A DNA stretch of 64,000 nt from Verrucomicrobiota bacterium (GTDB lineage Bacteria; Verrucomicrobiota; Verrucomicrobiia; Limisphaerales; JADLHS01). Below are positions 53,850 through 62,036 of this stretch, piece after piece. The notes beneath the pieces were generated by a model that was not told the origin of the DNA, made no database searches, and saw nothing but the letters and a program-made list of their open reading frames with translations. How positions within the stretch are numbered: position 1 is the stretch's first letter; each line of letters begins with the position of its first letter. The DNA lies in NCBI GenBank assembly GCA_029573725.1, contig JAKQDQ010000028.1, forward strand, positions 62,001 to 126,000, written 5' to 3'. The translations under genes and the position numbers were made by a program.

Positions 53850-55481
53850 CTAATAGCGCTCCTGGCCTTCCAGATGTCCGCTCGGTTGGTAGGGATCGCG
53901 GTCGCCAGGCCGGCCGAGGAGGATGATCTGAACTGCCGCCTCACGGGCTTGCGCCAGGATGTTGCTCGACCAGAAATTTTCCGCGGTCAGATAAAACGCC
54001 TTCTCGATCGTGCTGCTCTCCTCAATGAGAAACACCTGGCCATTGGTGAGCACCGGAGTCTTGGGGCGGTCGTCCAAGGCCGGGATGTCCGCGTAGATGC
54101 GAACGCCGAGCTGGCTGGCGAGATCGGAAGGGAGATTGACAAATTCAATTCGGGCAAACCGGCCGCGCGGACCACGCTTCAGCCAGAACGGAGTTTTCCA
54201 AAAGTTGTAGGTGCAACGCCGGTTGATTTCAGCGATCAACCGCAGGTGGTACACTCCCGTTTCATCCGGCGCAACAGTAAGGTGTTCATCGTTGAACTTG
54301 TTCATCAGCCAGTAATACATGTGATAGCTGCCGTAGGCGTAGGTCAGGAACAACAGTACGGCCAGCGCCCCAAGGCCAACCAATCCCGTGCGCACCGGAT
54401 GACGGCGGACTTGATGAGCCACACGGTCCAAGCGCGACGGCGGTCGTGCCGAAACTGGTTCGTGCCGCAGCCAGCATTCAAAATCATCGGCGAGCGCCGC
54501 TGCGGAGGAGTAGCGCCGGGCCGGTGCTTTGGCCAGGCACTTGAGGCAGATGGTTTCGAGGTCCCGGTCCACCATTTTTCGAAGCGCCCGGGGCGACGGC
54601 GGGTTTTCGTCGGTGGTTTTGCGCAGGATGGCCAGCGGCGTTTCCCCCTGGAACGGAGGCCGGCCGGTAAGCAGTTCATACAAAATGGCTCCGAGGCTGA
54701 AGAGGTCTGCCGCGGTGGTGACGTGTTTGGAATCGCCCAAGGCCTGCTCCGGCGCCATGTAACCGGGCGTGCCCAAGGTCGCACCGCTGACGGTCAGACG
54801 CGCGTCGGCGGCCAGAGGTTTGGCCAGACCGAAGTCGGTCACGTGCGGCACACCGAGGTCATCGAGAAGAATGTTGGACGGCTTAAGGTCGCGATGCAGG
54901 ATGCCACGTTGATGGGCGTGATGCACCGCGCGGGCCACGCTGGCCAGCAGGGTGATGGCCGCGCGGGGATCGTCCAGCAACCGGGGAATTTGCGCGGCGA
55001 GATTACCGCCGGCAAAATAGGGCATGGTGAAATACGGTCGGCCTTCGACCTCACCTACCTCGTAGATGGGGACAATGTTGGGGTGATCCAACGCGGCGGC
55101 GGCTTCGGTTTCCTGGCGGAAGCGATCAAGTTCCGCTTGTCCGGCAAATCGCCCGAGGGAAAGGACTTTCAGCGCCACCACCCGGGCGGGTTTGGACTGT
55201 CGGGCACGATAGACGATCCCCATTCCGCCGCGCGCCACTTCCTCGAGAACTTGATAGCTTCCAAAGGTGCGAATGACTGGCGGGTCGGCGGCATCGGTCA
55301 GCGTAGCCTGCTGCCCGCGGACCAGCTCTCCGCAGCCCAACCACAGCAGGCAGTTATAGCATTCTCCCCCGGGTGGAAGCACTGCGCCGCACTTCATGCA
55401 TTTGGAAAAAACAGGCATTGGGATTCCGAACGTCTGCAACAACGGAAATTCCAGGAATTGTTGGAGGGAATTTTTGACCAT
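53850..55481 (-). CDS. Ser/Thr protein kinase with extracytoplasmic C-terminal domain
   Basis: About 543 residues from ATG 55481; ATG 55418 ([17 protein letters not shown]) is the alternative. The N-terminus has a Cys-x2-Cys zinc-ribbon-like start ([20 protein letters not shown]). Kinase domain: [20 protein letters not shown] (Gly loop), [11 protein letters not shown] (Lys), [18 protein letters not shown] (HRD), [11 protein letters not shown] (DFG), [15 protein letters not shown] (APE). One helix ([20 protein letters not shown]) precedes about 170 residues outside or at the membrane with no family I recognise (FKDEH-like start [20 protein letters not shown]). It follows the sigma factor gene by 70 bp and probably acts on it. 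Confidence 0.88.
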   Translation of the reverse strand: MVKNSLQQFLEFPLLQTFGIPMPVFSKCMKCGAVLPPGGECYNCLLWLGCGELVRGQQATLTDAADPPVIRTFGSYQVLEEVARGGMGIVYRARQSKPARVVALKVLSLGRFAGQAELDRFRQETEAAAALDHPNIVPIYEVGEVEGRPYFTMPYFAGGNLAAQIPRLLDDPRAAITLLASVARAVHHAHQRGILHRDLKPSNILLDDLGVPHVTDFGLAKPLAADARLTVSGATLGTPGYMAPEQALGDSKHVTTAADLFSLGAILYELLTGRPPFQGETPLAILRKTTDENPPSPRALRKMVDRDLETICLKCLAKAPARRYSSAAALADDFECWLRHEPVSARPPSRLDRVAHQVRRHPVRTGLVGLGALAVLLFLTYAYGSYHMYYWLMNKFNDEHLTVAPDETGVYHLRLIAEINRRCTYNFWKTPFWLKRGPRGRFARIEFVNLPSDLASQLGVRIYADIPALDDRPKTPVLTNGQVFLIEESSTIEKAFYLTAENFWSSNILAQAREAAVQIILLGRPGDRDPYQPSGHLEGQERY

Positions 55482-55551
55482 CCCGCCAACCGGATTCAAG
55501 CACGAACGCAAAAGGCGTCGCCAACGGAGATAAATCGCCACCGGAGGCGGA

Positions 55552-56340
55552 TCAACCCCACGCGCGGAACAAGGACCGGATTTCCTGGTCCACTTGGGAC
55601 GGATCGGCCAGCGTCTCGGCCACGGTCTCGCGTAACAATTCCCCAAAACGCTGGCGAAGCCGGTGCAAGGCCACGCGCACGGCACCTTCGGTCTGGCCCA
55701 AGCTCTGAGCCATTTTGGCAAGTTCGCCCCGCTCGGCGCGATCCGTCAGGTGCGGTTCAAGCAACCGATAGAGCGGTCCCTTGCCATCTGCATTCCATTC
55801 GGCCGCCAGCCGCGTTTTGGTGTGACCAATCAGCTCCGCCACCCAGCGACGCTCGAAAAGCCGGTCAGGAGTGGCTCTGTCCACAGCTTCTCCAGCGTAG
55901 CGAGCCTCCGCTTCGGCGGCATCCAGAGAAACAAGCCGGGCGTGTGGACAACGGGTTGGCCCCAGTTTTCGCTCCGTGTCGTTGATCACATACCGGGTCA
56001 GGCAGCGCAACAGATAGGTTCGGAAGCGGCCTTTCTCAGGATCAACACTGCGCAGCCACGGACGCTGAAGCAGGTACCCAAAAAATCCTTGAGTCAGATC
56101 CTGGGCTTCCGGCTGTGGATGTCCCTTACGGCGGAGAAAAGCGTAAATGGGATACCAATAAAGTTCACAAAGCTGGGCCAGAGCGGCCTCAGCTTTGGGG
56201 ACGTCGGAATCCCGGGCGGTCAGCACCACGCTCCATCGCGTGGCGGGAAATTGCGTCCGTGTGCCGCTGCGGACGCCGCGCTCTGAGGTAGAGGAAATCA
56301 TGATGGACTGCCATCCATTCTGTCGTTTTTGTCTCATCAT
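55552..56340 (-). CDS. ECF-type RNA polymerase sigma factor
   Basis: 262 residues (ATG 56301 would shorten it by 13). Region 2 appears as [20 protein letters not shown] and [40 protein letters not shown]; region 4 as [35 protein letters not shown]. This is the long planctomycete/verrucomicrobial ECF type, often linked to Ser/Thr kinases. It lies directly upstream of a kinase gene on the same strand, without an anti-sigma factor gene nearby, so phosphorylation may replace anti-sigma control. Confidence 0.9.
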   Translation of the reverse strand: MMRQKRQNGWQSIMISSTSERGVRSGTRTQFPATRWSVVLTARDSDVPKAEAALAQLCELYWYPIYAFLRRKGHPQPEAQDLTQGFFGYLLQRPWLRSVDPEKGRFRTYLLRCLTRYVINDTERKLGPTRCPHARLVSLDAAEAEARYAGEAVDRATPDRLFERRWVAELIGHTKTRLAAEWNADGKGPLYRLLEPHLTDRAERGELAKMAQSLGQTEGAVRVALHRLRQRFGELLRETVAETLADPSQVDQEIRSLFRAWG

Positions 56341-56478
56341 TCAACCAAATTGATGCTCTCATCGGTAGTGGCAAGCTGCTCCCACGCGGCCGGAAGGAAG
56401 ACGGCAGAATCCAGCGGCAGAATCCATCTTGCCTAAAGCCCTTGTTGCAGGCAGAATTAGAGCGGAACAATACACGTT

Positions 56479-57438
56479 ATGGGAAATCATCCTGGCAAAA
56501 ATCCCGATTCACCAAAACCAGTTCAGGCCGTGAATTCACGACAGCGCCCGCTCGGGAATTCCTCCCGTGACGGCTTTACTCTGATCGAGCTGCTGGTGGT
56601 CATTGCCATCATTGCCATTCTCGCCGCCATGCTGCTGCCCGCGCTGGCCAAGGCCAAAACCAAGGCGCAGGGCATTTCCTGTCTGAACAACACCAAGCAG
56701 CTGACGCTCGCCTGGCATCTCTATGCCGGCGACAATGGCGATCGCGTCGCCAACAACTATGGCGTCACGGAAACCATCGCCGCCATCGGCAATGGCAAGC
56801 TGGACAACTGGGTGAACAATGTCATGACCTGGGGGGCCAGCGGCTCCGTCGAAGACCGCAGCAATACCAACCTGCACTGGGTGGCGACGGGGGTTCTGGG
56901 CAAATACACCGCCGCCTCGCTGGGAGTTTACAAATGTCCCGCGGATGTGTTTCTGAGTCCGGCGCAACGCAGCGCCGGATGGCGACAACGCAACCGCAGC
57001 CTTTCAATGAATTCCATCTTCGGCCGCTTCAACAGCACCACGGCGGGCGACCCGACTGCCCAGGGCCGGAATTGGGGATTTCAGGAATACCGGCAGTATT
57101 TGAAAATCACCGAGGTCCCGCGCCCAGTGCGCACCTGGCTGTTTGTGGATGAACACCCGGATTCCATCAATGACGGTTACTTCATCAACAACCCGAGTGC
57201 GGCCAACTGGCAGGACATTCCCGCCTCCTACCACAACGGCGCGTGCGGATTCTCCTTTGCTGACGGACACTCAGAAATCAAAAAATGGCAGAGCCGCACC
57301 TCGAAATACCCGGTCCAGTACCGCTATCCGGGGACGATGATGGCCTTCGATGGCGCGGGCCGGAACGACTTTTACTGGTACCGGCAGCATACGGGTTACA
57401 TCCGCTTCGCCAACGGCCAGGCCATGTTCGGTTACTGA
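56479..57438 (+). CDS. prepilin-type N-terminal cleavage/methylation protein
   Basis: 319 residues. A 32-residue basic leader precedes [20 protein letters not shown], then [20 protein letters not shown]. The C-terminal [20 protein letters not shown] contains the H-x9-DG-like block. Same family as the protein at 39263 but with a different middle. The region just upstream (56395-56460) contains three GGCAGAAT words. Confidence 0.9.
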   Translation: MGNHPGKNPDSPKPVQAVNSRQRPLGNSSRDGFTLIELLVVIAIIAILAAMLLPALAKAKTKAQGISCLNNTKQLTLAWHLYAGDNGDRVANNYGVTETIAAIGNGKLDNWVNNVMTWGASGSVEDRSNTNLHWVATGVLGKYTAASLGVYKCPADVFLSPAQRSAGWRQRNRSLSMNSIFGRFNSTTAGDPTAQGRNWGFQEYRQYLKITEVPRPVRTWLFVDEHPDSINDGYFINNPSAANWQDIPASYHNGACGFSFADGHSEIKKWQSRTSKYPVQYRYPGTMMAFDGAGRNDFYWYRQHTGYIRFANGQAMFGY

Positions 57439-57673
57439 CCAGCGGACATCTCCCGGTCGCCGTTGCATCGTTTCCCAACCGCCCGGACCGGGCGGGACCT
57501 GGAAAGCATTCCGTTCAGCGATTGCGCAATCGCGCCGGACAGAGCAGCGGCGCCGACGGAAGCCGGAATGGCAAATCGGGGGCCAGACCACTCCGGCGAC
57601 GGCGATGACCGGCGCGGCGGCGCGGACGGATTCCCCCTTGCTGAATCAGTCCGGAGACGTTTATCGTCCGCGC

Positions 57674-60493
57674 ATGAAGGAATTGTTCACACCAACGCCG
57701 CTGGTCCTTCGCCTGGCAATTTCCATCAGTCTGGGAGTCCTTGCCGGGTCGGCGGCGGGCGCAAAGGCTTCATTGCAGGTCACTGAATTGCGCACGGAAG
57801 GCCGGTTGAATCCGCTGGGCATCGACCGGCCGGAGCCGCGTTTGAGCTGGAAGTTGACTTCCGCACAGCGCGGCCAGAAGCAAACGGCCTATCAGGTGCG
57901 GGTCGGCACCGATGCCACGAAGCTGGCGCGGAACGCGGGGATTTGGTGGGACAGCGGGCGGGTCGCTTCGAGCGAATCGGTGAATGTAATTTACAACGGA
58001 CCCGGTTTGCAGCCGGCCCAGCGTGTCTGGTGGACGGTGCGGGTGTGGGACAAGGACGGTCGGGCTTCAGCATGGAGTCAGCCGGCCTGGTGGGAAATGG
58101 GGCTGCTCGCGCCCGCTGACTGGCAGGCCACCTGGATCACCCGTGACCGCAGACCGCATCCGGGCGAGGCGGAATTTTTTCAGGACGCTCCCGCCCCGCT
58201 CTTTCGCAAGGAGTTTCGTTGCGATCAAAAGGTACGCCGCGCCCGCGTGTATGTGAGCGGTCTGGGTTATTATGAACTGACGCTCAACGGTCGGCGCGTG
58301 GGAGACCAGGTTCTGGACCCGGGCTGGACAAGTTATGCCCACCGGATCCTCTATTCCACCTACGACGTCACCGAACAGCTGCAGCGTGGCGCCAATGTGC
58401 TGGGGATCATGCTGGGCAATGGATGGTTCAACCCTGCCCCCCTGCGGCTCTGGGGCAAAATCAATTTACGCGAGCATCTCACAACCGGCGCGCCGCAATT
58501 CATTCTGCAACTCCGGGTGGAATTTGAGGATGGCAGCACGCAGACCATCGTCTCGGATGAAACCTGGCAGGTGGCCGACGGCCCGGTGCGCCGCAACAAC
58601 CTTTATCTGGGGGAAGTTTACGACGCGCGGCAGGAGCAGCCGGGGTGGAACCAACCGGACTTTGCCGCCGGACACTGGGCGTCCGCCGTCCGCGCGGAGT
58701 CGCCACAACGGGGAGCGTTGCGCGCGCAATCCGCCCCCCCCATCCGCATCACGCGCACCCTCAAACCGGTCCGTCTGACCGAACCCCGGCCCGGCGTTTT
58801 CATTTTCGATTTGGGACAAAATTTTGCGGGCTGGGCCCGGCTGCATGTGAACGGCCCGGCGGGCACACGCGTGCGGCTGCGCTACGGCGAGTTGCTTTAT
58901 CCCGACGGCACCCTCAACGGCATGACGGCCGTGTGCGGTCAGATCAAGAGCGGTGGCCCGGATTATCGCTACGACGGCGACGGGCCGCCCAGGACCGCGT
59001 TTCAGCAGGACGAGTACATTTTGCGGGGCGCGGGCCGGGAAACCTTTACGCCGCGATTTACGTTTCACGGTTTCCGTTACGTCGAGGTCACGGGATTTCC
59101 CGGCCGGCCGGATCTGGCCACGCTCGAGGGACTGCGTCTGAACAGCGATGTTGAATCCGCCGGCACGTTTGCCTGTTCAAATGAGCAGTTCAATCGCATC
59201 CAGGAAATGGTGTTGTGGACCGAGTTGAGCAACCTGTTCAGCGTGCAATCGGATTGTCCGCATCGGGAAAAATTCGGCTACGGCGGGGACATCGTGGCTT
59301 CAAGTGAAATGGCGCTGCTGAATTTCAACATGCACAATTTTTACGCCAAAGCGGTGGAGGATCTGGCGGACGCCGTCCGGCCCAATGGAGGCTTTACGGA
59401 AACCGCGCCCTTTGTCGGCATCAGCGACGAGGGCCTGGGGGACCAGGCCGGACCGGTCGGCTGGGGCACGGCCCATCCGTTGCTGTTGACTCAACTCCAT
59501 CAGTATTACGGCGACCGTCGTCTGCTCGAAGAACAGTATGCCTGGGTCCGGAACTGGCTGCAGCTCCTGCGGACGCAGGCACGAGAGGGCATTCTGGACA
59601 ACGGCATCAGTGACCACGAAAGCCTCGCGCCGAAACCCCGTGCTCTCACCGGTACCGCCTTTTACTACTTCAATGCGCAGCTGTTGGCACACATCGCCCG
59701 CACGCTGGGGCGCACCACGGACGCGGCGGAAGCGGAGGTGCTGGCGGAACAGATCAAGGCGGCCTTCAACCGGAAATTCCTCCAGGCCGGTACCGGCCGA
59801 TACGACACCGGAACGCAAGCCTGCCAGGCATTCGCGCTCTACTTTGGACTCGTGCCCGGTGCGGAACAAACTGCCGCGCTGCACACACTAATCCGCGATA
59901 TTGAACAGGCGCACCAAGGCCATTTAAGCACCGGCATCTTCGGCACCAAATACCTGTTGCACACCCTGGCAGATCACGACCGGGCGGAGGTGGCATACCG
60001 CGTGGTGGATCAGCGGACTTTTCCCGGCTGGGGTTTCATGCTGGCGAACGGCGCGACCACGCTCTGGGAGCACTGGGAATTCAGCGACAACACCTACTCG
60101 CACAACCATCCAATGTTTGGGTCGGTGAGCGAATGGTTTTACAAGGTGCTGGCGGGAATCCAGCCCGCCCGCGAAGCGGTTGGGTTCGATCGGATCCTCA
60201 TCAAACCACAACCGGTTGGCGACCTGCAATGGGTCAAGGCGAGCTATGATTCGGTGCGTGGCCACGTCACCAGCGACTGGCAGAAACGGGATCACGAGTT
60301 TCAGCTGCGCATTTCAATCCCGGTGGGGGCCAGCGCCACTGTCTTCGTGCCGGCGCGCGACGTCTCGAGTCTGCGGGAAGGCGGCCGGCCGCTGACCAAA
60401 ACCACCGGCGTCCGGCTCGTCCGCATGGCGGCAGGCACTGCCGAACTGGCGGTGGAGTCTGGGGATTATCGCTTCACCGCCTCAGCCGAGTAG
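57674..60493 (+). CDS. alpha-L-rhamnosidase, GH78
   Basis: 939 residues from ATG 57674 (MKELFTPTPLVLRLAISISL, signal peptide ending near AAGA). GH78 domain order: fibronectin-type beta start (VTELRTEGRLNPLGIDRPEP, WTVRVWDKDGRASAWSQPAW), N-terminal sandwich (YVSGLGYYELTLNGRRVGDQ, YSTYDVTEQLQRGANVLGIM), concanavalin-like part (GVFIFDLGQNFAGWARLHVN) and (alpha/alpha)6 barrel with SVQSDCPHREKFGYGGDIVA and ALTGTAFYYFNAQLLAHIAR. C-terminal beta domain ends YDSVRGHVTSDW and so on. It removes terminal rhamnose from plant or bacterial glycans outside the cytoplasm. Confidence 0.94.
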   Translation: MKELFTPTPLVLRLAISISLGVLAGSAAGAKASLQVTELRTEGRLNPLGIDRPEPRLSWKLTSAQRGQKQTAYQVRVGTDATKLARNAGIWWDSGRVASSESVNVIYNGPGLQPAQRVWWTVRVWDKDGRASAWSQPAWWEMGLLAPADWQATWITRDRRPHPGEAEFFQDAPAPLFRKEFRCDQKVRRARVYVSGLGYYELTLNGRRVGDQVLDPGWTSYAHRILYSTYDVTEQLQRGANVLGIMLGNGWFNPAPLRLWGKINLREHLTTGAPQFILQLRVEFEDGSTQTIVSDETWQVADGPVRRNNLYLGEVYDARQEQPGWNQPDFAAGHWASAVRAESPQRGALRAQSAPPIRITRTLKPVRLTEPRPGVFIFDLGQNFAGWARLHVNGPAGTRVRLRYGELLYPDGTLNGMTAVCGQIKSGGPDYRYDGDGPPRTAFQQDEYILRGAGRETFTPRFTFHGFRYVEVTGFPGRPDLATLEGLRLNSDVESAGTFACSNEQFNRIQEMVLWTELSNLFSVQSDCPHREKFGYGGDIVASSEMALLNFNMHNFYAKAVEDLADAVRPNGGFTETAPFVGISDEGLGDQAGPVGWGTAHPLLLTQLHQYYGDRRLLEEQYAWVRNWLQLLRTQAREGILDNGISDHESLAPKPRALTGTAFYYFNAQLLAHIARTLGRTTDAAEAEVLAEQIKAAFNRKFLQAGTGRYDTGTQACQAFALYFGLVPGAEQTAALHTLIRDIEQAHQGHLSTGIFGTKYLLHTLADHDRAEVAYRVVDQRTFPGWGFMLANGATTLWEHWEFSDNTYSHNHPMFGSVSEWFYKVLAGIQPAREAVGFDRILIKPQPVGDLQWVKASYDSVRGHVTSDWQKRDHEFQLRISIPVGASATVFVPARDVSSLREGGRPLTKTTGVRLVRMAAGTAELAVESGDYRFTASAE

Positions 60494-60546
60494 CCCTGCG
60501 GCCGCTGGGATTCGCTCCAAGACTCCAGGACGGATCGGTGACGGCT

Positions 60547-61962
60547 TCAGCGCGCGGAGGACGGGCCCAGCACATCGGTTGCCATGGTGCGGAGCAATTC
60601 GTCGAAGTAATCCGGCACGTTGGGACCAAAGAAAGACATCAAGCGCGGTTCGTAACCGTTCAAATGATAGTACCGCGCAGGCACCACATAACCAATGTAG
60701 CCACCGTTAAAGCTGGTGATGACACCACGGTGACCGCGGGCGCGCAGATGGTCCTTGATCCCGAGCGCCAGCTCGGCGCTGAAATCACACGGCGTGGACA
60801 TCCAGAGCGTGTCATTGATTCGAAAGACCTGAAGGAAACTCCGCGGCCGGACCGGCAAGAGTTTCCGGGCGAGCCAGGGGCGGAGACGGATTCCATCACT
60901 GACGCGCACGTTCAGCGGCGGCAAGGACACTTCCAGGCCCAGGAAATCAAAGGTCGCCCGGTTCGTCAGCGCCGCGTGGGTCAGTTCCGCCAGCGTTTGG
61001 CGGGCGAGGGCATGACCCATTTGTTCCGCACGATCGAAACCGTCGTCGCCTTTCGCGACGGGAGATTGACTGCCCACGGCCCCGGCCAAAAATATGGCGG
61101 CGTCACCGGTGGCCGCCTCGACCGCCCGCTGCCAACCGCCGGGATAATCCGCGCTGAACAACATTGAGTTGCCGGAAAGCACGGTGGCGTGGGCGCTGTA
61201 GCTGCCCAGTACAATGCCGCGGCCTCCCGACCGCCTGAGCCACAACCAGCTAAACTCCGGATCCACCTTGCCCAGGTCGCCCACCAGCCGATTTCGAATT
61301 AACTCCGGCGCGTCGAAGCAACCCTGTGCGAGGAGGGCAGGCTGGAGATCGGCGACCGCCGCGCCAATGGCGGCCACGATCTGCTCTGCCAACCAAACAC
61401 GCGCCCCGGGCTGGAAGGGGCCGGCGAAGGCTTCGGCCACCAGGCCTTCCCCCCAGCCACCGAAACCGGAATGGGTGTGGGTGGCGCTAAGATACACCTG
61501 CTCGCGGCGCAAATCGGTCTCCGTTTCCAGCCGCTGCATTACCAAATCCGTGACTTCAGCAGGAATGATCAGGGCATCCACGCCCACCATCACCCCCAGC
61601 CGATCCTCCACCTGCAGAGCCACGGCCTTCACATACAGATCGTCGTGCACCCCGGTGGCCGGCCGGCCCTGGCGGCTGCCATAACCGGCCAAGGGCAGGG
61701 AGCGAAACTGACCTTGCCCGGGCACGTCTTGAGTGGCATGGACCGTGGGTGTCAGGCGGGTGATGCCAAGTCCCGCCTGCACTTCTCCGTGCGCCGCATG
61801 GATTACCGCCCGCTGGCGCCAACGCGCCAGGGTGTGTTGATAATACTCGGTGTGGAAGTACGGTTGGTAATCCACCGTGTCCAGGCTCAGGATGAGCCCG
61901 AACCCAAGAAGCCCTCCTGCGCCCAGTCCACACCAGCGCATCCATTTAAAGAACCTCTTCAC
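60547..61962 (-). CDS. membrane-anchored neutral ceramidase-like protein
   Basis: 471 residues. A hydrophobic N-terminus (MKRFFKWMRWCGLGAGGLLG) acts as an anchor or signal. Ceramidase_alk-like blocks: EVQAGLGITRLTPTVHATQD, LYVKAVALQVEDRLGVMVGV, VYLSATHTHSGFGGWGEGLV (metal His), ILGSYSAHATVLSGNSMLFS and VITSFNGGYIGYVVPARYYH. It is shorter than classic neutral ceramidases (about 640+), lacking the C-terminal domain. Many such short bacterial proteins are annotated as neutral/alkaline non-lysosomal ceramidase; substrate not certain. Converges with the GH78 gene. Confidence 0.85.
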   Translation of the reverse strand: MKRFFKWMRWCGLGAGGLLGFGLILSLDTVDYQPYFHTEYYQHTLARWRQRAVIHAAHGEVQAGLGITRLTPTVHATQDVPGQGQFRSLPLAGYGSRQGRPATGVHDDLYVKAVALQVEDRLGVMVGVDALIIPAEVTDLVMQRLETETDLRREQVYLSATHTHSGFGGWGEGLVAEAFAGPFQPGARVWLAEQIVAAIGAAVADLQPALLAQGCFDAPELIRNRLVGDLGKVDPEFSWLWLRRSGGRGIVLGSYSAHATVLSGNSMLFSADYPGGWQRAVEAATGDAAIFLAGAVGSQSPVAKGDDGFDRAEQMGHALARQTLAELTHAALTNRATFDFLGLEVSLPPLNVRVSDGIRLRPWLARKLLPVRPRSFLQVFRINDTLWMSTPCDFSAELALGIKDHLRARGHRGVITSFNGGYIGYVVPARYYHLNGYEPRLMSFFGPNVPDYFDELLRTMATDVLGPSSAR

Positions 61963-61984
61963 AGCGCCAGAACGCCCTAAACGA

Positions 61985-62014
61985 CGCAGCCTGACTCCGA
62001 AGAGTCAGGCTGCG
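61985..62014 (-). terminator. hairpin between the window-end gene and the ceramidase-like gene
   Basis: CGCAGCCTGACTC and GAGTCAGGCTGCG form a perfect 13-bp stem with tetraloop CGAA (UUCG-type when read on the minus strand). It lies 22 bases past the stop of the minus-strand gene at 62037. A run of T's is not evident, but the position and stable loop suit transcript termination. Confidence 0.7.
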
Positions 62015-62036
62015 GTGCAAACCAATGATGCAGCGG

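Noticed and set aside
53466-53853. Overlapping open frames in the plus strand
   Set aside because: They arise from palindromic repeat DNA, lack motifs and have no convincing start.
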